A stretch of 64,000 nt of DNA from Vibrio sp. UCD-FRSSP16_30 (GCF_001676025.1 NZ_LZFW01000004.1:59118-123117), one strand, 5' to 3'. Counted from the stretch's first letter, positions 51,189 through 58,940 are shown. The notes: a model not told the origin generated them from the sequence alone. Translations and numbers: made by a program.

Positions 51189-52541
51189 CTATTCACAGAA
51201 AACCGTTCCTAATTGTTGAATTGCTGTCTTTACTTCTTCAGTCAAACCAAAGCCAAAATTCAGCCTTAGACAATGATTGCAATCTTCTTCGAGTGAGAAA
51301 AAGTGTCCGGGTACAAAGTGTTTACCTAAGCTAGAAGCTTCTTCGATTTTCGCTTCTAGGTTGGGTAGGCGATTAGGTAGTTTAACCCATAAAACAAAGC
51401 CGCCTTCGGGCTCTGATACCCAGGTACCTTCGGGAAAAGCTTCCAAAATGGCTAAACGTACTTCATCACGAAATGAAACTAGTGTTGATCTCAATTTACG
51501 CATGTGAAGGTCGTAACCACCAGAACGTAAAAACTCCGCTATCGCAGCTTGTGGAAACTCTGCTGTATATTTTGAAGTGCTTTGCTTAAGTTCTTTGATT
51601 TTTTCAGTATGGTTACTGGCTGCTATCCAACCAATTCTTAGACCCGGCGCTATTGCTTTAGTAAAAGTATTACACAGAATGACGTCAGATGAATAAGTGC
51701 GAATGGGCTTTGGCCTTCTTTTGGTAAAATGAATATCACCATAAACGTCATCTTCGATAATCGTGAATCGATGCAATTTAGACAGTTCAACAAGTCGTTG
51801 TTTGTGACTTTCACTCAGCAATATTCCATCAGGGTTATTGAAGTTTGCGTTAAACACCATGACCTTAACCTTATGCCTCTCAAGATGATGTTCAATGTCA
51901 TCGAAATGTTGAACGCTGATACATTTGAGACCTAACTCAGAGATGAATTTCAGTGTGTAGAAATAAGTCGGTGATTGAACAAGAACGGTGTCACCCTGAG
52001 ACGTTGTTGCTCTTAAAGCAAGAGACAACGATTCGAGACCACCATTTGTGATACATATTTCGTTCTTAGAAAAAGAGCATCCGTATTCGATCGCACGTCT
52101 TATGATTTCGTCTATCAATAACTCATGACCATGTCCAGAAATGTTCCCACCGAGCAAATTGGGGTTCTGATAGATTTGCTTGCGCATAATTTTACTGATC
52201 TTTTGAACCGGATACAGGTCGATATGTCCATTCGATAAGGTCAACCCAGAGTTGTTCTCCGAAGCTAGTAGTGAGTAGAGGTGCTCCTTCTCGTTAGGAA
52301 TGCTGTCGCCATTAATACTTGGTAGCATACTTCTAACGAAGTAACCTTTTTTAGGCATTGCATAAACAATGCGCTCGTCTTCTAACAGGCGCATCGCATT
52401 GAGTACAGTGAGGTTACTAACACCATACTCTTTAGCGACTTTTCGTATTGAAGGGAGCTTGGTGTCTTGAGCGATATTCCCTTTCTGTATTGATTGAATA
52501 ATACTGTTTGCAATGCGTTGATAGATTGGTTTGTTGTCCAT
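51189..52541 (-). CDS. MocR-type (GntR/aminotransferase) PLP-dependent transcriptional regulator
   Basis: Members bind DNA by an N-terminal winged helix and sense amino acids or amines with a PLP-bound aminotransferase domain. From the ATG at 52541 this is 450 residues. The GntR domain is residues 1-70 (LPSIRKVAKEYGVSNLTVLNAMRLLEDERI), and the fold-I aminotransferase region has the PLP Lys in NTFTKAIAPGLRIGWI. A reading from 52568 would run into the operator. It is divergent from the dioxygenase operon, which it likely controls. Family members include TauR and PdxR. Confidence 0.9.
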   Translation of the reverse strand: MDNKPIYQRIANSIIQSIQKGNIAQDTKLPSIRKVAKEYGVSNLTVLNAMRLLEDERIVYAMPKKGYFVRSMLPSINGDSIPNEKEHLYSLLASENNSGLTLSNGHIDLYPVQKISKIMRKQIYQNPNLLGGNISGHGHELLIDEIIRRAIEYGCSFSKNEICITNGGLESLSLALRATTSQGDTVLVQSPTYFYTLKFISELGLKCISVQHFDDIEHHLERHKVKVMVFNANFNNPDGILLSESHKQRLVELSKLHRFTIIEDDVYGDIHFTKRRPKPIRTYSSDVILCNTFTKAIAPGLRIGWIAASNHTEKIKELKQSTSKYTAEFPQAAIAEFLRSGGYDLHMRKLRSTLVSFRDEVRLAILEAFPEGTWVSEPEGGFVLWVKLPNRLPNLEAKIEEASSLGKHFVPGHFFSLEEDCNHCLRLNFGFGLTEEVKTAIQQLGTVFCE

Positions 52542-52566
52542 AACTTTCACAATATAAATTGCCTGC

Positions 52567-52597
52567 ATCTGTTATACAACAGATTGTACACATCTGT
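52567..52597. promoter_or_regulatory. Candidate MocR operator between regulator and dioxygenase operon
   Basis: ATCTGTT-ATAC-AACAGAT is a perfect 18-bp palindrome at 52567-52584, followed by a third half-site ATCTGT at 52592-52597. It lies 26 bases upstream of the regulator's start and about 70 bases before the divergent dioxygenase gene. Palindrome plus extra direct half-site is an arrangement used by MocR regulators, so this is a good operator candidate. Confidence 0.6.
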
Positions 52598-52665
52598 ATA
52601 TATTCGATAATGCCATATTCTATTAACTTAATGCTCTATGTTGTAATTAAGAGAATGGATGCTCG

Positions 52666-53160
52666 ATGACCCTAAAAATAGAGAAATTAATAGAAAATCT
52701 TTCAGCATGCCGCGATATCTCATCTATCAAATCGCATTTATCGAATGTTGATTTAGACACCAGTGATGTAACTGACTATGTCAGGTTTGAAAGTGAAGGT
52801 TATTCGAGAAATCGCGTAATAAAAACGGATAGATTTGAAGTTCTCGTTCTATGCTGGAAGCCTGGACAAAAAAGCAGAATACACAATCACGCTGATTCGA
52901 TTTGTGCATTTAAGGTAATTAAAGGCGCATTAATAAACACTAACTATCGACAAGACGGGAATAATGTACTCTTTACGTCTGCTAACAAGCTTTCACTCTC
53001 TCAGCATATCGTATTATCAGGAGTAGATAACTTTCATAAAATAGCGAATGACTATCCAGGTAGTGCTGTCTCCATTCATTTCTACTCCCCACCAATTGAA
53101 CATTATCAAGTAGCTATTCAAGAGAAGGATGGAAGTTTAATAGAGGGGGTTGTGTTGTGA
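52666..53160 (+). CDS. Cysteine-dioxygenase-like thiol dioxygenase (cupin)
   Basis: A 164-residue cupin of the cysteine dioxygenase family, non-heme Fe(II) enzymes that convert a thiol to a sulfinic acid with O2. Visible are the substrate Arg in GYSRNRV (R48), iron ligands H73 and H75 (SRIHNHADS), H124 (NFHKI), and the Ser-His-Tyr relay S136, H138, Y140 (VSIHFYSPP). C80 occupies the position of the Cys that cross-links to Tyr in mammalian CDO. The substrate could be cysteine or another small thiol. It is the first gene of the cargo operon; its stop overlaps the next start (GTGA). Confidence 0.85.
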   Translation: MTLKIEKLIENLSACRDISSIKSHLSNVDLDTSDVTDYVRFESEGYSRNRVIKTDRFEVLVLCWKPGQKSRIHNHADSICAFKVIKGALINTNYRQDGNNVLFTSANKLSLSQHIVLSGVDNFHKIANDYPGSAVSIHFYSPPIEHYQVAIQEKDGSLIEGVVL

Positions 53161-54347
53161 TTAAGACTTTTGAGCTAGATGGAAGTATCAAAAATGCAGT
53201 GTATGAGTTCATCACTCAACATTTGAAGGAAATAAACCCATACACGTGCGAGCAGCATTATGCGCAAGCATTGAGCCAGTTTATGTTTTCAGTCTTAATG
53301 TATTCAGATAACAACGAAGGCGTAGCGCTCGGTAAACTCATTAGAAAAATTCAAAACAGTACTGTTCCTTCAATACCTACAGTTCACATCAAGAATATTG
53401 CAGGAGAGCCACCGGGTACTTTGATAGCGCCAAGGAAAGATAGAGGATTTGACTACAGTACTAACCGCTATGACAGAATGAAGACCTGTTTTTTTACTGA
53501 ATGGATTTCATCGGCGGTAGCTTTGCTCTTTCGTCATACCAATATAATTCATCCATCTGAGCATGGTGGCGTAAACAGGTTCCATATGGTGTCGCCAATA
53601 TGTGACCAAGAAAGTAGAACCTTGAGCGCTAGTACAGGAGGTGGGGAGTTCCTCCAGCATAGTGATGCGACTGTCTACACCTCTATTAAGACAACTCAAG
53701 TGCTTGAACGATATTTGAGGCGACTTGGGACCTCTAGTTCGATATCTGCTCGTGTTCTAGGTTTGTCAGAAAAGAAATTTCAATCACAAGTACTATGTGG
53801 AAAATATTCTAGAGTTGACGCAACAATGCTGACAGGGATCGTGAACAAGAGCACTAAAACACTAATAACTTCACCGGAAATACTTCAGAGCTATCTAATT
53901 GAGCAAGGTTTTGGTCAACCTGAATTCAAAAAGTTATCGGGAATGCCCATCGCGCATATTGCAGGTCCCGCTGACGGTGAAATTTCAGGATTTGTGGGCA
54001 ATATTACAGCTCCCTTATTAATCAGTGATGAAGGAGAAATCTTGGGTACCTGCATCAACTTAGCCCCTAATCGAATGATTTATGTGGGTAATTGTGAGGA
54101 GGATAAAGCGCTATTTTCTAAGTTCTGCGCTTACGCTATCGCCTGTCCTAGTTTGGAGGTAATAGTAGAGGCATCAGATGTTCTATTGTTCCCCAACTTG
54201 GCTTCAAAAGACCAGAGTAATGTGACGCACGGTCGCGAGAAAATTGCCAACGACTCCTATAACGTGGAAGTTGACGGAGTCGTTTTAAGAAGAAGCCTTT
54301 GCCGACAATACTTGGTTCATTGCAATGCCTTGAACATTGAGGAGTAA
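53157..54347 (+). CDS. TauD/clavaminate-synthase-like 2-oxoglutarate/Fe(II) oxygenase
   Basis: A 396-residue putative 2-oxoglutarate-dependent oxygenase. The facial triad appears as FLQHSDATVY (H168, D170) and VTHGREKI (H358). The 2OG-binding Arg follows in VLRRSLCRQY (R379 or R383), and DVLLFPNLAS precedes the distal His, as in TauD-type enzymes. Residues 1-75 and an insertion at about 185-290 are not typical of TauD, so this is a divergent clade. It starts at GTG overlapping the dioxygenase stop. The substrate is unknown; hydroxylation of a sulfur-containing or amino acid is plausible. Confidence 0.72.
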   Translation: MIKTFELDGSIKNAVYEFITQHLKEINPYTCEQHYAQALSQFMFSVLMYSDNNEGVALGKLIRKIQNSTVPSIPTVHIKNIAGEPPGTLIAPRKDRGFDYSTNRYDRMKTCFFTEWISSAVALLFRHTNIIHPSEHGGVNRFHMVSPICDQESRTLSASTGGGEFLQHSDATVYTSIKTTQVLERYLRRLGTSSSISARVLGLSEKKFQSQVLCGKYSRVDATMLTGIVNKSTKTLITSPEILQSYLIEQGFGQPEFKKLSGMPIAHIAGPADGEISGFVGNITAPLLISDEGEILGTCINLAPNRMIYVGNCEEDKALFSKFCAYAIACPSLEVIVEASDVLLFPNLASKDQSNVTHGREKIANDSYNVEVDGVVLRRSLCRQYLVHCNALNIEE

Positions 54348-54351
54348 TACT

Positions 54352-55104
54352 ATGGAACTTGCTAGTGAACTATTATTATTCCTATTTTTCGCTGCCATTA
54401 TCGCTGGATGCATAGACGCTTTAGCCGGTGGTGGAGGGCTGATTACGATACCTGTAATGTTAATGTGTGGCTTACCTCCAGTGTCAGCGATTGCTACTAA
54501 CAAACTAGGTGGCGTCGGTGGGACGCTATCTGCCTCATTACATTTCATAAAAACAGGTGACATTAAGCTTGGTGAAGTAAAGTGGATGATGCTGACAACA
54601 TTCTTAGGTTCATTTTTAGGAGGGATGATTTTAACCTTGATTAGTGGTGACTTTCTGTCTCTAATCGTTCCGTTTCTACTCATTGGCTTTTCCCTCTATT
54701 TTTTGTTTTCGCCAAATATAGGTGACGTTGATCAAGAAAAGAAAATATCACCTTATGTATATACTCTCGTAGTTGCGACTTCTATTGGTTTTTATGATGG
54801 TTTTTTTGGTCCGGGAACAGGTTCTTTTTTTGCAATATCTCTAGTATTTTTATTAGGGTTTAATTTAGTGAAGGCAACCGCCCAAACTAAAATACTCAAC
54901 TTCAGCAGCAATTTGGCGGCTCTACTGTACTTTATCTACGATGGGCACATTATTTGGGATGTTGGTTTGTTGATGTTTATCGGACAAGTCATCGGGGGGA
55001 AGATTGGTGCAAAGCTGGTTTTATCCAAAGGTAAACAGCTTATCAAGTTTGTGATGATTGCAGTGACTATAGGTGTGTCCACTAAAATGCTGTTCATAAG
55101 CTAA
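54352..55104 (+). CDS. TSUP (TauE/SafE) family membrane exporter
   Basis: A 250-residue transporter with about seven to eight helices in two repeated halves. The first half has GCIDALAGGGGLITIPVMLMCGLPPVSAIATNKL, the second GFYDGFFGPGTGSFFAISLVFLLG. This is the TSUP/YfcA signature, a family that exports sulfite, sulfoacetate or related organosulfur anions. The ATG at 54352 has GAGGAG upstream; a TTG at 54337 overlaps the previous gene and is rejected. It is the third gene of the cargo operon, four bases after the oxygenase, and probably exports its product. Confidence 0.9.
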   Translation: MELASELLLFLFFAAIIAGCIDALAGGGGLITIPVMLMCGLPPVSAIATNKLGGVGGTLSASLHFIKTGDIKLGEVKWMMLTTFLGSFLGGMILTLISGDFLSLIVPFLLIGFSLYFLFSPNIGDVDQEKKISPYVYTLVVATSIGFYDGFFGPGTGSFFAISLVFLLGFNLVKATAQTKILNFSSNLAALLYFIYDGHIIWDVGLLMFIGQVIGGKIGAKLVLSKGKQLIKFVMIAVTIGVSTKMLFIS

Positions 55105-55147
55105 CAGATGGCTGGCACTGAAGACGCTTATTTTGAGGGCTAATGTA

Positions 55148-55243
55148 ATGACCACTCCTATTATTTCCAACAGTTCCACCGAAAGAGAAATTCGAGAGCA
55201 AACTATGAAAAAATCCCGTATCGCACTAGGTTTTTTGGATTAG
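55148..55243 (+). CDS. Short ORF, possible truncated gene start
   Basis: ATG behind GAGGGC gives 31 residues, MTTPIISNSSTEREIREQTM then KKSRIALGFLD and a stop. It follows the TSUP gene by 43 bases on the same strand. It may be the 5' stub of a lost fourth cargo gene, cut when the adjacent intron/IS region was rearranged, or it may be noise. I recognise no family. Confidence 0.25.
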   Translation: MTTPIISNSSTEREIREQTMKKSRIALGFLD

Positions 55244-55304
55244 ATTAATTAAGTCAATCTGAGCTCACTGTATAATAGCGGTATGTTAGTGTTGGCACAC
55301 AATG

Positions 55305-55584
55305 GTCGGGTGGACGACACTTGTTACCAAGTGCCGTCTCCCTAAGAACCCAGCGTGCAACTTTCACTGCACTAGGCTCAAGCCTCCACAAAGGCATCAA
55401 ATGATACCCAGCAACTTATAAGGCAGTCGGAGCAGGTTCGTTCCAAGAGTTACGAGCTAGCCTTTTAGACTTCCTCTTTACCAAGTATTTTTGGTAAAGA
55501 GGGTCAAATGGTGTCGCTGCACTTCGGATTTTTACATGCCTTTCTATTGGCACTTTGGCTATTTGGAAGAGATTGAACTGGCAA
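55305..55584 (-). mobile_element. 3' remnant of a group II intron
   Basis: On the minus strand, 55379-55346 is a 34-nt domain V hairpin that begins GAGCCTAGTGCAGTGAAAG and ends GGGTTC. It is followed by a domain VI hairpin (55313-55338) and the CACCCGAC end expected at a 3' splice site at 55305. Upstream is the C-terminal part of an intron maturase. The 5' portion is missing because the IS6-family element begins at 55585. A 12-bp stem at 55473-55502 lies within the maturase remnant. Confidence 0.8.
55417..55584 (-). pseudogene. C-terminal fragment of group II intron reverse transcriptase/maturase
   Basis: About 55 codons read QIAKVPIERHVKIRSAATPF followed by DPLYQKYLVKRKSKRLA, ending in TAA. 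The IxRHxKIxxxAxPFDPxxxxY pattern is the usual C-terminal end of bacterial group II intron proteins. There is no start, no polymerase domain and no catalytic YADD. It is cut off by the IS at its upstream side. Confidence 0.72.
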
Positions 55585-56390
55585 GGTTCTGTCGCAAACT
55601 TTGAGGCTTTAGGTTAGGATTTGTTCAATTCCCACTAAACACTCTGAATCCTAATATTTAAAGGCTGCCACTTTCCCTCTGAAGTTATTCTCGAAACCGT
55701 ACGTTATTATCTCGCCTATAAACTCAGTTATCGTGAAATTGAAGAGATACAATTAGAGCGCGGAGTCGTTGTGGATCATGCCACTATTAACCGTTGGGTT
55801 ATCAAATTCACACCACTGTTAGAGCATAGAGCGAGGCGTAGAAAGAAGCCGGTATCTGACTCGTGGCGTATGGATGAAATCTACATCAAAGTAAAGGGCA
55901 AGTGGGTCTATTATTACCGAGCCGTCGATAAATTTGGACATGTGGTCGATTATTATCTGAGTCCTAATCGTGATGAGGCTGCGGCTAAAGCCTTTCTGAA
56001 TAAGGCTATAGTCCAAAATGGTTTACCAAGAAAAATGGTTATAGATGGAAGTAAGAGTAACTACGCGGCCCTTGATTCGATGAATATTCAGCTCTGGTTG
56101 ACGGGTTATTTTATGCTCTCACTGGTAGATATTTTGGACATTAAATATTTAAACAATATCGTAGAGCAGAGTCACCGTTGGGTGAAGCAGAAAACACGTC
56201 AAGCCTTAGGTTGGAAGTCAATGGAAGGAGCGTTGGCCAGTTTACATGGACGAGAAGTGTGGACGATGTTGAAACAAGAGCAGATAGGTATTGAAGGCCA
56301 AACGGCCTTTGAGAGGTTCTACGCACTCGCAGGATAATTGTCTCTGGAGGATAGCTCTGTCACACCTTTAAGTATATTTGCGACAGAACC
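55585..56390 (+). mobile_element. IS6-family insertion sequence, 806 bp
   Basis: The ends are perfect 14-bp inverted repeats GGTTCTGTCGCAAA (55585-55598) and TTTGCGACAGAACC (56377-56390), of the IS6/IS26 type, enclosing one DDE transposase. Flanking 8-bp sequences ACTGGCAA and ACATGTCG do not match, so no target duplication remains. This suggests IS-mediated deletion or inversion next to the element. Confidence 0.9.
55648..56337 (+). pseudogene. IS6-family DDE transposase with damaged N-terminus
   Basis: The open frame from 55648 reads FKGCHFPSEVILETVRYYLAY through YRAVDKFGHVVDYYLSPNRDEAA to FERFYALAG, a near-complete IS6 transposase. The catalytic residues are in WRMDEIYIKV (D), VIDGSKSNY (D) and NIVEQSHRW (E). 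No ATG opens this frame. The expected NPNIF start lies in another frame just upstream (55644-55658), and an in-frame TGA is at 55645. A small frameshift has probably removed the start; a GTG at 55771 could only give a 188-residue protein lacking the DNA-binding part. Confidence 0.75.
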
Positions 56391-56522
56391 ACATGTCGTC
56401 ATAATAAGATTAATCATGCCACTATTAGGGCAATAATCAACTTTGCGAATAAGAATAATGTGTTATCGAAAGAAGAAATTTGCTGTTTGGGGGGAATGGT
56501 TATAAATAGAAAAGGGGCATAA
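56391..56522 (+). pseudogene. 3' tail of an unidentified gene cut by the IS
   Basis: Directly after the IS right end, an open frame codes about 43 residues, TTCRHNKINHATIRAIINFANK then NNVLSKEEICCLGGMVINRKGA, ending in TAA at 56520. It has no start, so it may be the end of a gene whose 5' part was removed on the other side of the IS. I do not recognise the family. The remaining 56523-56567 is spacer. Confidence 0.3.
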
Positions 56523-56567
56523 ATGAGCTAGCCAAGTATGATTAAGGGATAATCAGCATTGAGTCGG

Positions 56568-57224
56568 CTACTCAGTGAACAAATCTGCCTGAAACTCTGC
56601 CTTCTTGTTATGCAGGCTACGGTCTTCCAGCCAAGAGTAGAAACGACTTCGAGATACTTGTACCCCTTTGTCACTAAGCTTCCTTAAAATTTCAGCCTTT
56701 GACTTGTCAGAATCAAGCATATTCAATATGAGCGCTGTATGCTCATCAAGCTTGGATTTAACCTTCTGTCCCTTCTGGCGGCCAGATGATAGTCCTTTGG
56801 CCTTACGTTTAGCATGACCTGCCTTGGCTCGCTCAGAGCGCTTCTGGGCCTCGACGGCACTGGCAAAGGACTGCCCAATAACGGTAAAAATGATTTCTGC
56901 ATTATCAACGTTTTCTGAGTTAATGATGGTGTCACTGTATGCCAAATGCAGTTCACCGTAGGAGGCTATCTGGCCTATAGCGCCTACTAGCTCCATAACC
57001 TTGTGGCGACCCAGGCGAGTTATATCCGATACAATGATACTTTGTTGAGAGGAGATGAGGGGATATAACTTCCGCTCACTCAGTTCAGTCTTGGTGGCAG
57101 ACACATGTTCTTCGATCCAATCTGATATTTGAATGCCATGTTTAGCGGCGTACGCCTTGATAGCTTCTCTTTGAGATTCACCATCGGCTCTCTGTGAATC
57201 TGATACTCGAATGTAACCAATCAT
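56568..57224 (-). CDS. Serine recombinase (resolvase/invertase family)
   Basis: A 218-residue small serine recombinase. The catalytic domain starts MIGYIRVSDSQRADGESQRE, with R6 and nucleophile S8, and continues SIIVSDITRLGRHKVME. After the long helix comes a C-terminal helix-turn-helix (HTALILNMLDSDKSKAEILRKLSDKGVQVSRSRFYSWL). It could resolve or invert DNA, but no res site or inverted gix-like pair was found nearby. It is codirectional with the intact bcp. Confidence 0.9.
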   Translation of the reverse strand: MIGYIRVSDSQRADGESQREAIKAYAAKHGIQISDWIEEHVSATKTELSERKLYPLISSQQSIIVSDITRLGRHKVMELVGAIGQIASYGELHLAYSDTIINSENVDNAEIIFTVIGQSFASAVEAQKRSERAKAGHAKRKAKGLSSGRQKGQKVKSKLDEHTALILNMLDSDKSKAEILRKLSDKGVQVSRSRFYSWLEDRSLHNKKAEFQADLFTE

Positions 57225-57262
57225 GCCTGCCCCAAGTTGAAGAGTTAATTGTTCATGGACGG

Positions 57263-57727
57263 TTATTTGCTGTTTAGGTAGCCCAATACAACTTCATGGT
57301 GATCTTTGGTTTTGAACTTGTTGAAAACATGCTCAAGGTTGCCAGACTCATCAATCAGGAAGCTTGTTCTTACAACGCCCATTTTTTCACGACCCATGAA
57401 CTTCTTGAGTTGCCAAACACCGTACTTCTCACAAACTTCGTGTTCTTCATCAGCTAGTAGAGTGAAGTTAAGCTCTTGCTTATTGATGAAGTTCGTCAGC
57501 TTTTTTGGGGTGTCAGGGCTAATACCAAGCACAACAACATTGTGGGCATCTAGTTCAGCTTTCGTGTCACGCAATCCCTGAGCCTGAACGGTACAGCCAG
57601 GAGTCGAAGCGCGTGGGTAGAAATAGAGTAGTACCTTCTTTCCTTGAAGCTCAGAGAGCGTCACTGGGTTATTGTCTTGATCATTCAGAGTGAAATCTGG
57701 TGCAAGCTGTCCAGCTTCGATTGCCAT
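57263..57727 (-). CDS. bcp: Full-length Bcp peroxiredoxin carried by the element
   Basis: A 154-residue thiol peroxidase that reduces hydroperoxides. The peroxidatic Cys is in FYPRASTPGCTVQAQGLRD. The second Cys that E. coli Bcp has five residues later is Gln here, suggesting a 1-Cys type or an alternative resolving Cys (YEKYGVW is preceded by EVCEK). It is clearly diverged from the resident gene halves at 50646 and 60594 but shares the tail HVFNKFKTK. It lies inside the element and probably replaces the function lost by insertion. Confidence 0.95.
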   Translation of the reverse strand: MAIEAGQLAPDFTLNDQDNNPVTLSELQGKKVLLYFYPRASTPGCTVQAQGLRDTKAELDAHNVVVLGISPDTPKKLTNFINKQELNFTLLADEEHEVCEKYGVWQLKKFMGREKMGVVRTSFLIDESGNLEHVFNKFKTKDHHEVVLGYLNSK

Positions 57728-57888
57728 TTGTTTTTCCTTACTTTCTCAATTAATGGTATTTGTGTAGCGTTTTTCACTACGTCCTTTTTAGAGCATTTTT
57801 ATTACGTTAGAGCATACACTTTTATCGATAATTCAGTGTCCTGTCTAGTGATTACTCCAAACAGGACAGCCTTGAATGGTAGTGTTAA

Positions 57889-58392
57889 CTACTTTGGTTT
57901 TCTAAATGGGTGTGTAACCACATTGTCTAAACAAGTCGAGACGATTTTATCCATAGCTTTTTCTCGCTGACTCTCATGCAGCATATCCATCAGCTCTTGA
58001 ACTACTTTTACATGAGTGGCAGCTTGAACAGCTAATGCCTCCTTATGGCTTTGAGCCTCATCGTAATATTCTTTTTTCTTTTTATTGGCTTGCGTTCGTT
58101 CACCTTTGAGCGCCTTTATTTCCTTTTGAAGCACCTCAATAGGGGAATCTGTATTCTCATCTTGAGCAACTTGTACTTCTAATGATTTGTTCTTTATCAT
58201 CAGAACGACATCGCTGTGCCTTCTGAGTGCGCCAGCAGAAAGCCCCGCCTCTTTTTCAACGCTACTGTTGTTGATTTTGAGTTTGCCTTTTCGCGCCTTA
58301 TTACGCAGCTCTCTCGATGTTAACTTTGCTACATCACCGCTCAGCAGCCTTTCTAATGCGTCAATTAGCTTCTTTTTTGTTGTCTGTGACAT
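57889..58392 (-). CDS. TnpC-like coiled-coil accessory protein
   Basis: A 167-residue protein with an N-terminal helix-turn-helix-like segment (KINNSSVEKEAGLSAGALRRHSDVV, about 39-64) followed by a long coiled coil (about 83-125, rich in Lys, Glu and Gln). The layout resembles TnpC of Tn554-type elements and KfrA-like DNA-binding proteins. Its ATG overlaps the previous stop as TAATG. Being third after the tyrosine recombinase suggests a role in the element's integration or excision. Homology is judged from layout only. Confidence 0.55.
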   Translation of the reverse strand: MSQTTKKKLIDALERLLSGDVAKLTSRELRNKARKGKLKINNSSVEKEAGLSAGALRRHSDVVLMIKNKSLEVQVAQDENTDSPIEVLQKEIKALKGERTQANKKKKEYYDEAQSHKEALAVQAATHVKVVQELMDMLHESQREKAMDKIVSTCLDNVVTHPFRKPK

Positions 58393-58940
58393 TATGAAAC
58401 AACTCCAAATGGGATGAGTAAATCCCTAACTTCATTAGGAAAAACGACTGGCTCATAGTCGATACCTAAATCATTCATAATACGTTCTGCCGCTTGAATT
58501 TTAATGTAAGATTCAGAGGCAGTTTGAGGGGTGAGTTCATTATTTTCAATATCGTAAAGCATGTGAATTTCAGCTTCTTTACGCTTTGCTTCAGCAAATA
58601 CGGTATCCACGATGTAGTCATTCTTGCAATCTACACATTCAATTAGGTTGACAAGCGTTCTTAAGCCACAAGTGGTCGAAGTGCAATATATCCCAGGTGC
58701 AACCGCATGAAGGTGTCGTTTTTTATTTCGAATTTGATTTTTCCAGAAATTTAGAGAAAGCATGTCATTATCCACTTTGTCTGTGAATAAGTTACGGTCT
58801 GTTATGGTCATGCTTTTAGCAAACTCTTTGCCTTTACCGCCTGCAACTCTTTCCTTGTTTGCCAATTTCTCATAGATATTCAAATAGACACGAGCTTTTT
58901 GGTTGATTCGCTCTTCATCAATTTCGTTTTCTTTGCTCCC
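58392..58940 (-). pseudogene. C-terminal part of a frameshifted recombinase-module gene
   Basis: The open frame runs from the G7 tract to the stop at 58392. The first usable start inside it is TTG at 58883, giving 163 residues. It has SKENEIDEERINQKARVYL, then a Cys-rich segment (YCTSTTCGLRTLV, ECVDCKNDY) and a helical end. Similar four-Cys tails are known at the C-terminus of large tyrosine recombinases in multi-recombinase elements. Loss of one G at 58938-58944 would fuse it to the 58-codon frame upstream, giving one protein of about 233 residues. Start and function are uncertain. Confidence 0.5.

Noticed and set aside
52542..52568. Longer start for the MocR regulator
   Set aside because: It would add nine residues ahead of the GntR domain and place the start inside the palindromic operator; the ATG at 52541 fits the family.
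57837..57868. TGTCCTGT/ACAGGACA hairpin as the terminator of the TnpC-like gene
   Set aside because: The 8-bp stem is real, but it has a 16-nt loop and no T-run on the gene's strand, so I could not support a terminator call.
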